Source: HXMU1420-13 sp963691715 (GTDB lineage Bacteria; Bacteroidota; Rhodothermia; Balneolales; Balneolaceae). From it: a stretch of 64,000 bases of DNA. Under the pieces are notes generated by a model that saw only the letters and a program-made list of their open reading frames with translations, was not told the DNA's origin and ran no database searches. The stretch lies in contig OY829281.1 of the NCBI GenBank assembly GCA_963691715.1, positions 2,046,001 through 2,110,000 on the forward strand, written 5' to 3'. Of this stretch, positions 18,592-26,536 are shown one piece after another (position 1 is the first letter of the stretch; each line of letters begins with the position of its first letter). The translations under genes and the position numbers were made by a program.

Positions 18592-18965
18592 TTTAAAATT
18601 CTAATTTTGTTTTTACATAAAAAAATACTTTAGTTTTTTTGTGGAAAACTTGTGGAAAAGTTTTAAAAAAAATCTCAGCTTTTTTTGTTTCCACTAATAA
18701 TGCATGTTACGGCAATGTTATGTGAATTTTGTTCAATTTTCATATTTATTACAAAAACAGCCTAAGCTACTGTCTATCATATATTTTGTGCATTTTTTAT
18801 ACTGTGGATAACTTTGAATAGCTTGTAATCTTAGCGTTTGACATCTTTCTAAGAATTCTTCATTTTCAAAAAAGATTGAGGCAAGAAAATTTTTTTTTGC
18901 TGTGGATAACTTACTCATTTACACATTTATTTTAGAAAGTATCGGAGGAACAGGAAGCTTTGCAC
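18592..18965. other. oriC: Probable chromosomal origin (oriC) and dnaA promoter region with DnaA boxes
   Basis: In this 374-bp A+T-rich gap two perfect DnaA boxes (TGTGGATAA, the complement of TTATCCACA) lie at 18803-18811 and 18901-18909. Two close variants (TGTGGAAAA) lie at 18640-18648 and 18651-18659, spaced 11 bp apart. Long A/T runs lie between them and could be the unwinding element. Genes to the left are mainly minus-strand and genes to the right mainly plus-strand. DnaA boxes here could also serve only dnaA autoregulation. Confidence 0.7.
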
Positions 18966-20405
18966 ATGGTTTCAGCAGAGGCGGCTTGGGATAACTGCCT
19001 AGACATTATTAAAGACAATATCAGCTACCAAAAATTTAAGTCCTGGTTTGAACCAATCAAATCAGTAAGTCTCATAGAAAACACATTAACAATTCAAGTC
19101 CCAAGTCAATTCTGGTATGAGTGGCTAGAAGAACATTACTACACCATGCTCAGATCAACTCTAGCAAAGGTACTTGGCCCAGATGGAAAACTTGAATATT
19201 CCATTGTTATGGAAAAGTCTGCTCAATTCGAAAACAATCGCGCAGTCAGATTACCTCAACGACCTATGCCACCTGTACAACCACAACAGGTTAATGGCTA
19301 TCCCGACTACTCACCAGAAGTGATCGAAAATCCTTTCGTTATCCCAGGAATTCGAAAAATGAAAATCGACTCGAATTTAAACACATCTTATGTGTTTGAG
19401 CGATACATTGAGGGCGATTGCAATCGTTTAGCCCGTTCTGCCGCTATGGCAATTGCTGATAATCCAGGTAGTAATTCCTTCAATCCATTTTTCATTTATG
19501 GCCCTACTGGTTTAGGTAAAACGCATCTTATTCAAAGCATTGGAAATCGAATAAAACAGAAATTTGGAGATGACAAATCTGTACTATATATCTCATCAGA
19601 AGCTTTCACTAATGAATTCGTTCACGCAATAAGAAACAATCGCGCTAGTGAATTCTCAATGTTTTATCGGAATATTGATGTTTTAATCGTTGACGATATC
19701 CAATTTTTCAGCGGAAAAGAAAAAACGCAAGAAGAATTCTTCCATATCTTTAATGCATTACATCAAGAAGGCAAGCAAATAGTACTAAGTAGTGATCGCG
19801 CCCCAAAAGATGTACCAGATATTGAAGAACGATTGATTTCACGATTTAGCTGGGGACTTAGCGCAGATTTACAAATGCCTGAATATGAAACTCGATATGC
19901 TATTCTAGAACGAAAAGCTAACGATAACGGAATAGAAATAGAGCCAGAAATAGTTGAATTTATAGCTCATAATTTCAAATCTAATGTTCGAGATTTAGAG
20001 GGTGCTATCATTAAATTGCTTGCTCACGCTTCTCTACAAAACATCGATGAAATCGACCTAGTTATGGCAAAGCGTGTTCTAAAAGATATGGTTAAAGATT
20101 CTCATACTCAGATATCAATAGAAGCCATCCAAAATTATGTATGCGATTATTTTGGTATTGATACAAACAAAGTGCGTGAGAAAACCAGAAAACAAGAAAT
20201 TGTTGAGGCTAGACAAATCGCAATGTATCTCGCAAAAAGATTTACAAAATCTAGCTTGAAAACTATTGGACTGCATTTCGGTGGTCGAGATCACTCTACT
20301 GTAATCCATGCCATTTCTACTGTTGAAGAACGGATGCTTACTAGTCCTAAGCATAAACGCATTTTGGAAGAACTTCATCAGCGTATTGAAGTGGCTAGCC
20401 TCTGA
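18966..20405 (+). CDS. dnaA: Chromosomal replication initiator protein DnaA
   Basis: DnaA is an AAA+ ATPase that binds DnaA boxes and opens oriC. The protein has 479 residues from ATG 18966 (AGGAAG 8 nt upstream); a TTG at 18960 is in frame but less likely. Domain I is AWDNCLDIIKDNISYQKFKSW, domain II is a Pro/Gln linker (about residues 95-120), the Walker A motif is FFIYGPTGLGKTHLI, Walker B is VLIVDDIQFF, and domain IV has the DNA-contact motif GGRDHSTVIHA. The DnaA boxes lie directly upstream. It heads a run of plus-strand genes with folB and folK. Confidence 0.97.
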   Translation: MVSAEAAWDNCLDIIKDNISYQKFKSWFEPIKSVSLIENTLTIQVPSQFWYEWLEEHYYTMLRSTLAKVLGPDGKLEYSIVMEKSAQFENNRAVRLPQRPMPPVQPQQVNGYPDYSPEVIENPFVIPGIRKMKIDSNLNTSYVFERYIEGDCNRLARSAAMAIADNPGSNSFNPFFIYGPTGLGKTHLIQSIGNRIKQKFGDDKSVLYISSEAFTNEFVHAIRNNRASEFSMFYRNIDVLIVDDIQFFSGKEKTQEEFFHIFNALHQEGKQIVLSSDRAPKDVPDIEERLISRFSWGLSADLQMPEYETRYAILERKANDNGIEIEPEIVEFIAHNFKSNVRDLEGAIIKLLAHASLQNIDEIDLVMAKRVLKDMVKDSHTQISIEAIQNYVCDYFGIDTNKVREKTRKQEIVEARQIAMYLAKRFTKSSLKTIGLHFGGRDHSTVIHAISTVEERMLTSPKHKRILEELHQRIEVASL

Positions 20406-20406
20406 T

Positions 20407-20766
20407 ATGGATATTTTGAGGTTGAAAGGACTTAAATTTTGGGGCTTACATGGATTTTATGATGAAGAAAGAATCAATGGAAACCAATTTATCATTGATA
20501 TCACGTTTTATCTATCCCTTCAAAAAGCAGGAGAATCGGATAATCTTGAAGATACTCTCGATTATCAGAATGTTTATAAAGTGGTTGAATCTGTAATGAA
20601 AGGACCATCAGTTAAAATGATAGAACATCTAGCTTTTCTGATTGGAGAAAAAATTATTCTCCTTTTAGAAAGTGAAATAAAATTTGAAGTAACCGTTCGG
20701 AAACTGAATCCACCTCTCCCTACTCAAATTGAATATTCAGAAGTTACTTTAGTATGGCCAAGGTAG
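20407..20766 (+). CDS. folB: Dihydroneopterin aldolase FolB
   Basis: FolB acts in folate synthesis, converting dihydroneopterin to 6-hydroxymethyl-dihydropterin. The protein has 119 residues from ATG 20407, one base after the dnaA stop. It starts MDILRLKGLKFWGLHGFYDEE, the typical FolB N-terminus, and contains LEDTLDYQNVYKVV and the pterin-binding region KMIEHLAFLIGE. It overlaps folK by 13 bp, so the two pathway steps are coupled. Confidence 0.9.
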   Translation: MDILRLKGLKFWGLHGFYDEERINGNQFIIDITFYLSLQKAGESDNLEDTLDYQNVYKVVESVMKGPSVKMIEHLAFLIGEKIILLLESEIKFEVTVRKLNPPLPTQIEYSEVTLVWPR

Positions 20767-21239
20767 CAGTTGCCTTGGGGTCTAATCTAAATAATCCCCA
20801 TCATCAATTAAGACAGGCTGCGAATTTCCTGAAAAGAATTTCTTTTTCTAATAAAAAATCAAGTATTTATAAATCTGAACCAATAGGTCCTTCAAATTTT
20901 GATTTTCTTAACGCAGTTATTTTAATAGATACAGATTTGACTCCAAATGTCCTTTATGGAAAATTACGGGAACAGGAAAAAAAACAAGGTCGGCCCTCAA
21001 GATACCCAAAGTGGTCAGCCAGGCCTATTGATTTGGATATAATTACTTATGATAAACAAGTTGTTAGTTCAACAGAATTAACAATTCCACATGCTGAATA
21101 CAATCAACGATTATTTGTATTATTACCATTACAAGAAGTTCTACCTAATTGGGTAGATCCAATTTCAAATCTACCAATAAAAACTAGTATAGAATTAGCG
21201 CCAACAATGTCTATTTCAAAATCGGATTTAAACTGGTAA
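20754..21239 (+). CDS. folK: 2-amino-4-hydroxy-6-hydroxymethyldihydropteridine pyrophosphokinase FolK
   Basis: FolK pyrophosphorylates the FolB product in folate synthesis. The 161-residue protein has the N-terminal VAVALGSNLNNP, substrate loop SSIYKSEPIG, the signature RYPKWSARPIDLDIITYD (HPPK signature with Asp pair) and IPHAEYNQRLFVLLPL. It lies in the same operon as dnaA and folB; the deoxynucleoside kinase follows after 3 bp. Confidence 0.93.
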   Translation: MAKVAVALGSNLNNPHHQLRQAANFLKRISFSNKKSSIYKSEPIGPSNFDFLNAVILIDTDLTPNVLYGKLREQEKKQGRPSRYPKWSARPIDLDIITYDKQVVSSTELTIPHAEYNQRLFVLLPLQEVLPNWVDPISNLPIKTSIELAPTMSISKSDLNW

Positions 21240-21242
21240 TTA

Positions 21243-21884
21243 ATGGCAAATTCGTTTGATTTCATAGCAATCGAGGGAGTAATTGGTGCCGGTAAAACAT
21301 CATTAGCTACTTTACTTGCTGAGCGTAGGAAAGCTAGATTAGTGTTAGAGGAATTCGAAGATAACCCGTTCCTTCCAAAGTTTTACGAAGATCGTGAACG
21401 ATATGCTTTTCAAACTCAATTAGCTTTTTTAGCAAGTCGATTTAAGCAACAGCAAAATATGATGACTAAGGATTTGTTTCATGAGCTTACCATTTCGGAT
21501 TACATTTTTGACAAAGATCGTATCTTTGCAAGACTTAATCTTGGTGAAGATGAACTTGCCCTATACGATACCATTTTTAACATCATGACGGGAATAGCAG
21601 CTCAACCAAATTTAGTTGTATTTATTCAATCTTCAGTAGAACGTTTAATGCATAATATAGACCAAAGAGGTCGAGTATATGAACAACATATAACACCCGA
21701 TTATCTACGTGATCTAAATAATGCTTACAATCATTTTTTCTACCATTATAATCGTACACCTGTTATCTTTATTAACACCACAGAAATAGATTTTGTAAAC
21801 AATACCGATCATTTAGCGTACATCGAGGAACATATTTTTGAACGCCCAATTCACTCGAATACACATATACATATAGCGCCTTAG
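21243..21884 (+). CDS. Deoxynucleoside kinase (dAdo/dCyd kinase type)
   Basis: This 213-residue P-loop kinase phosphorylates deoxynucleosides for dNTP salvage. P-loop IEGVIGAGKTSLA, the ERYAFQTQLAFLASRF motif, the DRS-like motif SDYIFDKDRIFARL and the lid region RGRVYEQHITPDYL are typical of bacterial dNK/dGK enzymes. It lies within the dnaA-folB-folK run, linking nucleotide and folate supply to replication. The exact base preference is not predictable. Confidence 0.85.
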   Translation: MANSFDFIAIEGVIGAGKTSLATLLAERRKARLVLEEFEDNPFLPKFYEDRERYAFQTQLAFLASRFKQQQNMMTKDLFHELTISDYIFDKDRIFARLNLGEDELALYDTIFNIMTGIAAQPNLVVFIQSSVERLMHNIDQRGRVYEQHITPDYLRDLNNAYNHFFYHYNRTPVIFINTTEIDFVNNTDHLAYIEEHIFERPIHSNTHIHIAP

Positions 21885-21886
21885 TT

Positions 21887-22072
21887 ATGTTAAAGTTAAT
21901 ATTTTTTATTACAGTCTTTTATTTGTTTTCAAGATATATACGCCGAATGTTCTTACCTTCCTCTGGGAAAAAAAATCAATTTAATCCATACCGTAATCGA
22001 CGTCGTTCAAATAAAAAAAACTTCGACCAGATTGAAGACGCCGATTTTGAGGATTTATCCGATAATAATTAA
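21887..22072 (+). CDS. Small single-pass membrane protein (DUF4834-like)
   Basis: The 61-residue protein has one N-terminal membrane helix (LKLIFFITVFYLFSRYI), a basic middle (NPYRNRRRSNKKN) and an acidic end (IEDADFEDLSDN). This layout matches the small DUF4834 family of this phylum, though the match is by eye. It starts 2 bp after the kinase stop and is probably in the same operon. Confidence 0.6.
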   Translation: MLKLIFFITVFYLFSRYIRRMFLPSSGKKNQFNPYRNRRRSNKKNFDQIEDADFEDLSDNN

Positions 22073-22080
22073 ATAATTGC

Positions 22081-22626
22081 ATGAATTTCGAAGAAAAGTT
22101 AAATCACGGTTTCGAACTACTCCAAGATAAAGACATCGACCACAGTCTTGATACAGCTAGAGAGTTACAAAAAGAAAATCCTGAAGCGCATGAACCATTT
22201 TATTTAGAAGCACTGATTTTTCAGCAACTTAATCAATATCAAATGAGTGAAAAAGCAATAAATACTGCTATTGAACTTGCTGGAGAAAAGCCTGCGTATA
22301 TGAACATGCGTGGTAATTTATATATGCAGCAAGAGAAATTAACTGAAGCTGAATCAGATTTTGACAAAGCCATTCAAGATGGTGACCTCCCAAATGCACA
22401 TCGAAATAAAGTAATGCTGATGTTAATGACTAATCGCGGACAGGAGGCTTTCCCTTACCTTATAGGACGAATTAAAGCTGATCCTCACGATGCTGAAAAT
22501 TGGATTTTAATGGGTGATATGATAAAACGTGGTGGTCAAGTTGATAAGGCTCGTACCTATTATGAGCAAGCTTTGAAAATTGATCCAGGTAATGAATATG
22601 CAATGCGACAACTGGAAGAAGTTTAA
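22081..22626 (+). CDS. Tetratricopeptide-repeat protein
   Basis: The 181-residue protein has no signal peptide. At least four TPR motifs are visible (AHEPFYLEALIFQQLNQYQM, AYMNMRGNLYMQQEKLTEAE, AENWILMGDMIKRGGQVDKA, ARTYYEQALKIDPGNEYAM). TPR solenoids mediate protein interaction; the partner is unknown. It is the last gene of the dnaA-proximal run. Confidence 0.75.
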   Translation: MNFEEKLNHGFELLQDKDIDHSLDTARELQKENPEAHEPFYLEALIFQQLNQYQMSEKAINTAIELAGEKPAYMNMRGNLYMQQEKLTEAESDFDKAIQDGDLPNAHRNKVMLMLMTNRGQEAFPYLIGRIKADPHDAENWILMGDMIKRGGQVDKARTYYEQALKIDPGNEYAMRQLEEV

Positions 22627-22698
22627 AACTATAGATATTCCTTACTCGTCTTTTGGTAAGATCTAAATCATAATTGTAAATCATAAAACCAAAAGATA

Positions 22699-23136
22699 AT
22701 GAAACAACCTATAAAACCATTTTTTCTTACTATACTTATATCCGCGATACTTGTACCGATTGTTGCAAAAGCACAAAAAAGTGTGCGTGATGGTAATAGA
22801 GAAGATTTAAATGAACTCCGTGCCATACCACCCCAATTACGAACTGATACTCGAATAGCGGTGTTCCATGAATATTTAGAATTATCAGATATACAGATCG
22901 ATGAAATAAAAAAAATAGATTTAGAATTAGCAGCAAAAGCAGAAGAATTAAGAGGAAAAACAATGAGACCTCGCAGAAAAAAAATAGCCGCAGAAGATCT
23001 TAAAACTGAACATCAAGTGGCTCTACATAACATTCTTACCAAAGACCAATATTCTATCTATTTAGAACATAAAGAAGCTATCCAATACGAAATACGACAA
23101 CGGCTAAAAACTATTTCTGAAGAAGATAAACAATAG
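22699..23136 (+). CDS. Secreted helical protein, Spy/LTXXQ-like in layout
   Basis: The 145-residue protein has a signal peptide (KPFFLTILISAILVPIVAKA|Q) and then highly charged helices with LELSDIQIDEIKKIDLEL and LHNILTKDQYSIYLEHKE. Periplasmic Spy/CpxP-like proteins have a similar LxxxQxxxI pattern, so a periplasmic chaperone-like or stress role is possible but not certain. Confidence 0.5.
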   Translation: MKQPIKPFFLTILISAILVPIVAKAQKSVRDGNREDLNELRAIPPQLRTDTRIAVFHEYLELSDIQIDEIKKIDLELAAKAEELRGKTMRPRRKKIAAEDLKTEHQVALHNILTKDQYSIYLEHKEAIQYEIRQRLKTISEEDKQ

Positions 23137-23219
23137 GTAACAAACCTAATTACAAAAGAAATTAGGATTTATATTTATTGAATTTTGAAGCTCAAAAGCT
23201 CTATATTTGTCATCCTTTT

Positions 23220-23303
23220 GCTCACATGGCGGAATTGGTAGACGCGCACGCTTGAGGGGCGTGTGGGAGAAATCCCGTGGAGGTTCGACTCCTCTTGTGA
23301 GCA
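23220..23303 (+). tRNA. tRNA-Leu (anticodon GAG)
   Basis: The 84-nt cloverleaf has acceptor GCTCACA (23220-23226) paired with TGTGAGC (23296-23302) and discriminator A. The D-arm contains GGTAGAC. The anticodon stem CACGC/GCGTG has loop TTGAGGG, giving anticodon GAG. A variable arm (GGGAGAAATCCC) typical of class II Leu tRNA and T-arm GGAGGTTCGACTCC follow. CCA is not encoded. A broken copy follows 294 bp downstream. Confidence 0.95.
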
Positions 23304-23354
23304 CTTTTTTAATGTCCAATATATCCTTGTGTTTAGTTTTGAATGGCCTAAATA

Positions 23355-23591
23355 ATGATTACAGTTTATGCTATTTCTAGCCTGTCAAAATCATACATCT
23401 ATGTAGGTTTAAGCAGCCAACTTCATCTCCGTATTCTAAGGCATAACAAGGGCCAAAATAAAACCACTAAACCATATGCCCCTTTCAAGCTAATCTACAC
23501 TAAAAACTTCGCTTCTAGGGTAGATGCTCGTATCCATGAAAAGTATCTTAAATCAGGAACCGGAAAAGAATTTCTTAAATCATTGATTTAA
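23355..23591 (+). CDS. GIY-YIG nuclease-domain protein (copy 1)
   Basis: The 78-residue protein consists of just the GIY-YIG fold: VYAISSLSKSYIYVGLSS replaces the canonical GIY...YIG, followed by the catalytic Arg region HLRILRHNKGQ and the metal-binding Glu in ARIHEKYLKS. Single-domain members of this family are often multi-copy in this phylum and have no assigned role. It starts 52 bp after tRNA-Leu; together they were duplicated in tandem. Confidence 0.75.
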   Translation: MITVYAISSLSKSYIYVGLSSQLHLRILRHNKGQNKTTKPYAPFKLIYTKNFASRVDARIHEKYLKSGTGKEFLKSLI

Positions 23592-23596
23592 TTATT

Positions 23597-23730
23597 GGCG
23601 GAACCTGCCTGCCGGCAGGCAGGTTGGTAGACGCGCACGCTTGAGGGGCGTGTGGGAGAAATCCCGTGGAGGCCATCCCTACGGGAGGCAGGTTCGACCT
23701 GGTCGCCGGGGCGAACTCCTCTTGTGAGCA
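23597..23730 (+). pseudogene. Disrupted tRNA-Leu copy with three short hairpin insertions
   Basis: The sequence repeats tRNA-Leu 23227-23303 but lacks the 5' acceptor strand. It has a 20-bp self-complementary insert in the D-arm (23604-23623; with its flanks it makes a 24-bp perfect palindrome at 23602-23625), a 20-bp insert before TTCGA (23673-23692, with TCCCTACGGGA) and an 18-bp insert after TTCGA (23698-23715, with TCGCCGGGGCGA). The anticodon arm is intact, but a cloverleaf cannot form. Confidence 0.85.
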
Positions 23731-23781
23731 CTTTTTTAATGTCCAATATATCCTTGTGTTTAGATTTGAATAGCCTAAATA

Positions 23782-24030
23782 ATGATTACAGTTTATGCTA
23801 TTTCTAGCCTGTCAAAATCATACATCTATGTAGGTTTAAGCAGCCAACTTCATCTCCGTATTCTAAGGCATAACAAGGGCCAAAATAAAACCACTAAACC
23901 ATATGCCCCTTTCAAGCTAATCTACACTAAAAACTTCGCTTCTAGGGTAGATGCTCGTATCCATGAAAAATTTAATCTAAATAATGTATATGGGAATGGT
24001 AGATTCTGCGTTAGCAGTTTCAATCATTAA
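23782..24030 (+). CDS. GIY-YIG protein, copy 2 with replaced C-terminus
   Basis: Residues 1-63 are identical to copy 1 (VYAISSLSKSYIYVGLSS...ARIHEK). The last part is then replaced by an unrelated tail (FNLNNVYGNGRF). The conserved final helix YLKSGTGKEFL is lost, so the protein is probably inactive. The junction lies at about 23967, where the tandem duplication ends. Confidence 0.6.
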   Translation: MITVYAISSLSKSYIYVGLSSQLHLRILRHNKGQNKTTKPYAPFKLIYTKNFASRVDARIHEKFNLNNVYGNGRFCVSSFNH

Positions 24031-24042
24031 ATCGTTATCATA

Positions 24043-24678
24043 ATGAAAAAATTATTTACAATTGGTGTACTGCTTCTTATAGGTACATCACAAATTATTT
24101 ATGCACAGGGAATAGAAATGAACTCCAATAAAAATATTGAAGAAGCTACTTTTGGCGCTGGTTGTTTTTGGTGTGTAGAAGCCGTTTACGAGTTAGTAGA
24201 AGGGGTAATTCACGTAGAATCTGGTTACTCTGGAGGACATGTTGAAAACCCATCTTACAGGCAAGTAACTACAGGTAGAACAGGGCATGTCGAAGTTGCG
24301 CGCATTCACTTTGATTCAAATGTAATTTCATACAAAGAATTACTAGAAGTATTGTGGCATACTCATGATCCAACCACATTAAATAGACAAGGAAATGATG
24401 TTGGGCCAATGTATCGCTCAGTTATTTTTTACCACAATGAAGAACAAAAAGCTATTGCTGAAGAATCATTGGCCAAAACGGATGCCTCAGGCCTATGGAA
24501 TGATCGAATAGTAACAAATATTGAACCTTTGACTAATTACTATGTGGCAGAAAACTACCATCAAAATTATTTTGAGAATAATCCAAATGCTGGATATTGT
24601 TCATTTGTAATAGCTCCCAAAATTAAAAAATTCAAAAAAGATTTTGCTCACTTATTAAAAAGTAATCCTGCATTCTAA
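24043..24678 (+). CDS. msrA: Exported peptide-methionine (S)-S-oxide reductase MsrA
   Basis: MsrA repairs oxidised methionine in proteins. The 211-residue protein carries a signal peptide (MKKLFTIGVLLLIGTSQIIY, cut near AQ), so it should act outside the cytoplasm. The catalytic motif is GAGCFWCVEA (nucleophile Cys41), with GYSGGHVENPSYRQV, the GHVEVARIHFD strand, HDPTTLNRQGNDVGPMYRS and a C-terminal resolving Cys in GYCSF. No MsrB partner is next to it. Confidence 0.93.
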   Translation: MKKLFTIGVLLLIGTSQIIYAQGIEMNSNKNIEEATFGAGCFWCVEAVYELVEGVIHVESGYSGGHVENPSYRQVTTGRTGHVEVARIHFDSNVISYKELLEVLWHTHDPTTLNRQGNDVGPMYRSVIFYHNEEQKAIAEESLAKTDASGLWNDRIVTNIEPLTNYYVAENYHQNYFENNPNAGYCSFVIAPKIKKFKKDFAHLLKSNPAF

Positions 24679-24682
24679 GTAT

Positions 24683-24708
24683 AAAGCCCTACAATTAGGG
24701 CTTTTTTT
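24683..24708 (+). terminator. Rho-independent terminator after msrA
   Basis: AAAGCCCTA (24683-24691) pairs with TAGGGCTTT (24696-24704) across a 4-nt loop and is followed by a T-run. It starts 5 bp after the msrA stop. Confidence 0.9.
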
Positions 24709-24759
24709 ATGACTTATAGTAAAAGTTTTGGGTATTATATTGTATCACCTATACATGAT

Positions 24760-26466
24760 ATGATTAGAGTATTTTTTTTAATTGTTTGTTTAATTCTAGC
24801 ATTTTCAACTCAGTTTGTCTACTCACAAGCTTCATTAGTTCCAGTTTACCATCCTGTTTACGATTGGTTACATTATCAAAGAGTCCGGGGAAATGCACCT
24901 TTATATAATTATGAGGCGCTTCCTTTAACTAGAGGTCAAATAACAAAACTTTTAAACGCTATCGAGACAAGCTTTATATCAACATCGGATGAGAGAAATA
25001 GACAAAGCTTTATAAAAGAATTTTCCGTTGATAGTTTAAAAAAACAGAAATCTTTTACACTCTTTCAAGGGCCAGGAAAATTTTATGAGCGTTGGTATTA
25101 TGGTATAATCAGTGATATTGAACCTCACTTTTATGTATGGGACAACTCAATATCAACAATCGCTATAGATGTATTTACTTCACCTTCTACCACTCTCGTT
25201 AAGGACGGAAAACAAAGTTATAATTCACCATTTTATGTCTCAACAGCTTTAAGGACTTATGGCACCCTATCTAAAACTATTGGATTCCACTATGAACAGT
25301 ATACAGTAAGTAATAGCGATGATTTAAGAACCTTCCAATATGTTCCTTTTTTTGGTAGAAATGCTAAATATCTATTAAATAAAGACAGTATGAATCATTT
25401 TGAAAGCTTTGTAGGTTATCATAAAGAATTTTGGTCTATCCATGTTGGTAGGGGGCTTTTGAAATATGGAGTAGGAAGGAAAAATAACTTGGTATATTCA
25501 CGAGAAGGAATACCTTTCGATTGGTTGCGTCTTAACATTGATACTAAATATTTTAAATATTCTTTTATTCATGGGTTTTTAAGCTGGCCAATTGAACAAA
25601 CACTAATTGATGGATTAGACAATGTATATACAAAAGCTGCACCTAGTAGATATACCGTTCATCAACGCATCCAATTTCAACCTGCTCATTGGGTCACATT
25701 CAGTTATTATGATTTGGTGAATTATAGTAATAGAGAAATAGAGCTTACTTATTTGAATCCTGTAAATAGACTCGCAATCATGGAATTCGAACAGGACGAT
25801 CAAGACAATGGCTTCGTTGGCTTTGCCGCAAGTATTAGACCTATAAAAGGATTAGAAATATACGCTGAAATGTTAATCGATGATTTACATTCTACTGCTG
25901 ATTTATTTCGTTGGAATAAGCGAGAAGGTAATGAAGAAGATAATAAGAGCGCCTTTGGACGACATTTAGGCGCATCATATGCTACAAAAACAGGGCAGGT
26001 CTTTAATGTTAATTATCAACGCATTGACCCAAGTGTATATGCACATCGATTTGATTTAAATGCCCACTCTGAATCAGGATTTGGACTGGGAAGTCAAATT
26101 GGACCTAATGGTGATGAATTATCATTTATGTTTGATCAGTGGTTTTCCATTCGTTCAAGAATAACTTTAGGATACTCTTTTAACCGTCATGGACTTAACT
26201 ACTTCGACACTGATGGTAATTTTATTGACGCTGGAGGGGATATCAATGACAGCTATTACTTTGATCCAACCTCTCAAACTCTTGTCAAAGCATCGAATTT
26301 CTTGGATGGAGATGTACATAAATGGAATAATTTCTTCATTGAATTAATTTTTGAACCTATCAGAGCCATAAAATTCAAAACAAGTGTATCTTTAAGAACT
26401 ATAACACATGGAGAGCAATTAAAAGATTTAGCGATCTTTAATTTTGGAGTTACTCTTGGAGAATAA
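24760..26466 (+). CDS. Wzi-like capsule-assembly family outer-membrane protein (paralogue 1)
   Basis: The protein has 568 residues from ATG 24760, which opens a signal peptide (MIRVFFLIVCLILAFSTQFV, cut after YSQ). The mature protein begins SLVPVYHPVYDWLHYQRVRG, includes the helical segment LPLTRGQITKLLNAIE, and then a long run of beta strands with PFFGRNAKYLLN, HVGRGLLKYG, SREGIPFDWLRLN and MEFEQDDQDNGF. The helical start plus beta-barrel layout fits the Wzi family that anchors capsule or handles surface polysaccharide; this is recognised by layout, not proven. The next gene is its paralogue. Confidence 0.6.
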   Translation: MIRVFFLIVCLILAFSTQFVYSQASLVPVYHPVYDWLHYQRVRGNAPLYNYEALPLTRGQITKLLNAIETSFISTSDERNRQSFIKEFSVDSLKKQKSFTLFQGPGKFYERWYYGIISDIEPHFYVWDNSISTIAIDVFTSPSTTLVKDGKQSYNSPFYVSTALRTYGTLSKTIGFHYEQYTVSNSDDLRTFQYVPFFGRNAKYLLNKDSMNHFESFVGYHKEFWSIHVGRGLLKYGVGRKNNLVYSREGIPFDWLRLNIDTKYFKYSFIHGFLSWPIEQTLIDGLDNVYTKAAPSRYTVHQRIQFQPAHWVTFSYYDLVNYSNREIELTYLNPVNRLAIMEFEQDDQDNGFVGFAASIRPIKGLEIYAEMLIDDLHSTADLFRWNKREGNEEDNKSAFGRHLGASYATKTGQVFNVNYQRIDPSVYAHRFDLNAHSESGFGLGSQIGPNGDELSFMFDQWFSIRSRITLGYSFNRHGLNYFDTDGNFIDAGGDINDSYYFDPTSQTLVKASNFLDGDVHKWNNFFIELIFEPIRAIKFKTSVSLRTITHGEQLKDLAIFNFGVTLGE

Positions 26467-26536
26467 AAGTGTGCTTTAATTATTCACAAATATAGATTGC
26501 AATAAAATAAAGTATTCAAATACAATTATTATTTAA

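Noticed and set aside
18733..18918. Sixty-one-codon minus-strand ORF in the origin region
   Set aside because: It runs through the DnaA boxes and A/T tracts, and its composition is non-coding.
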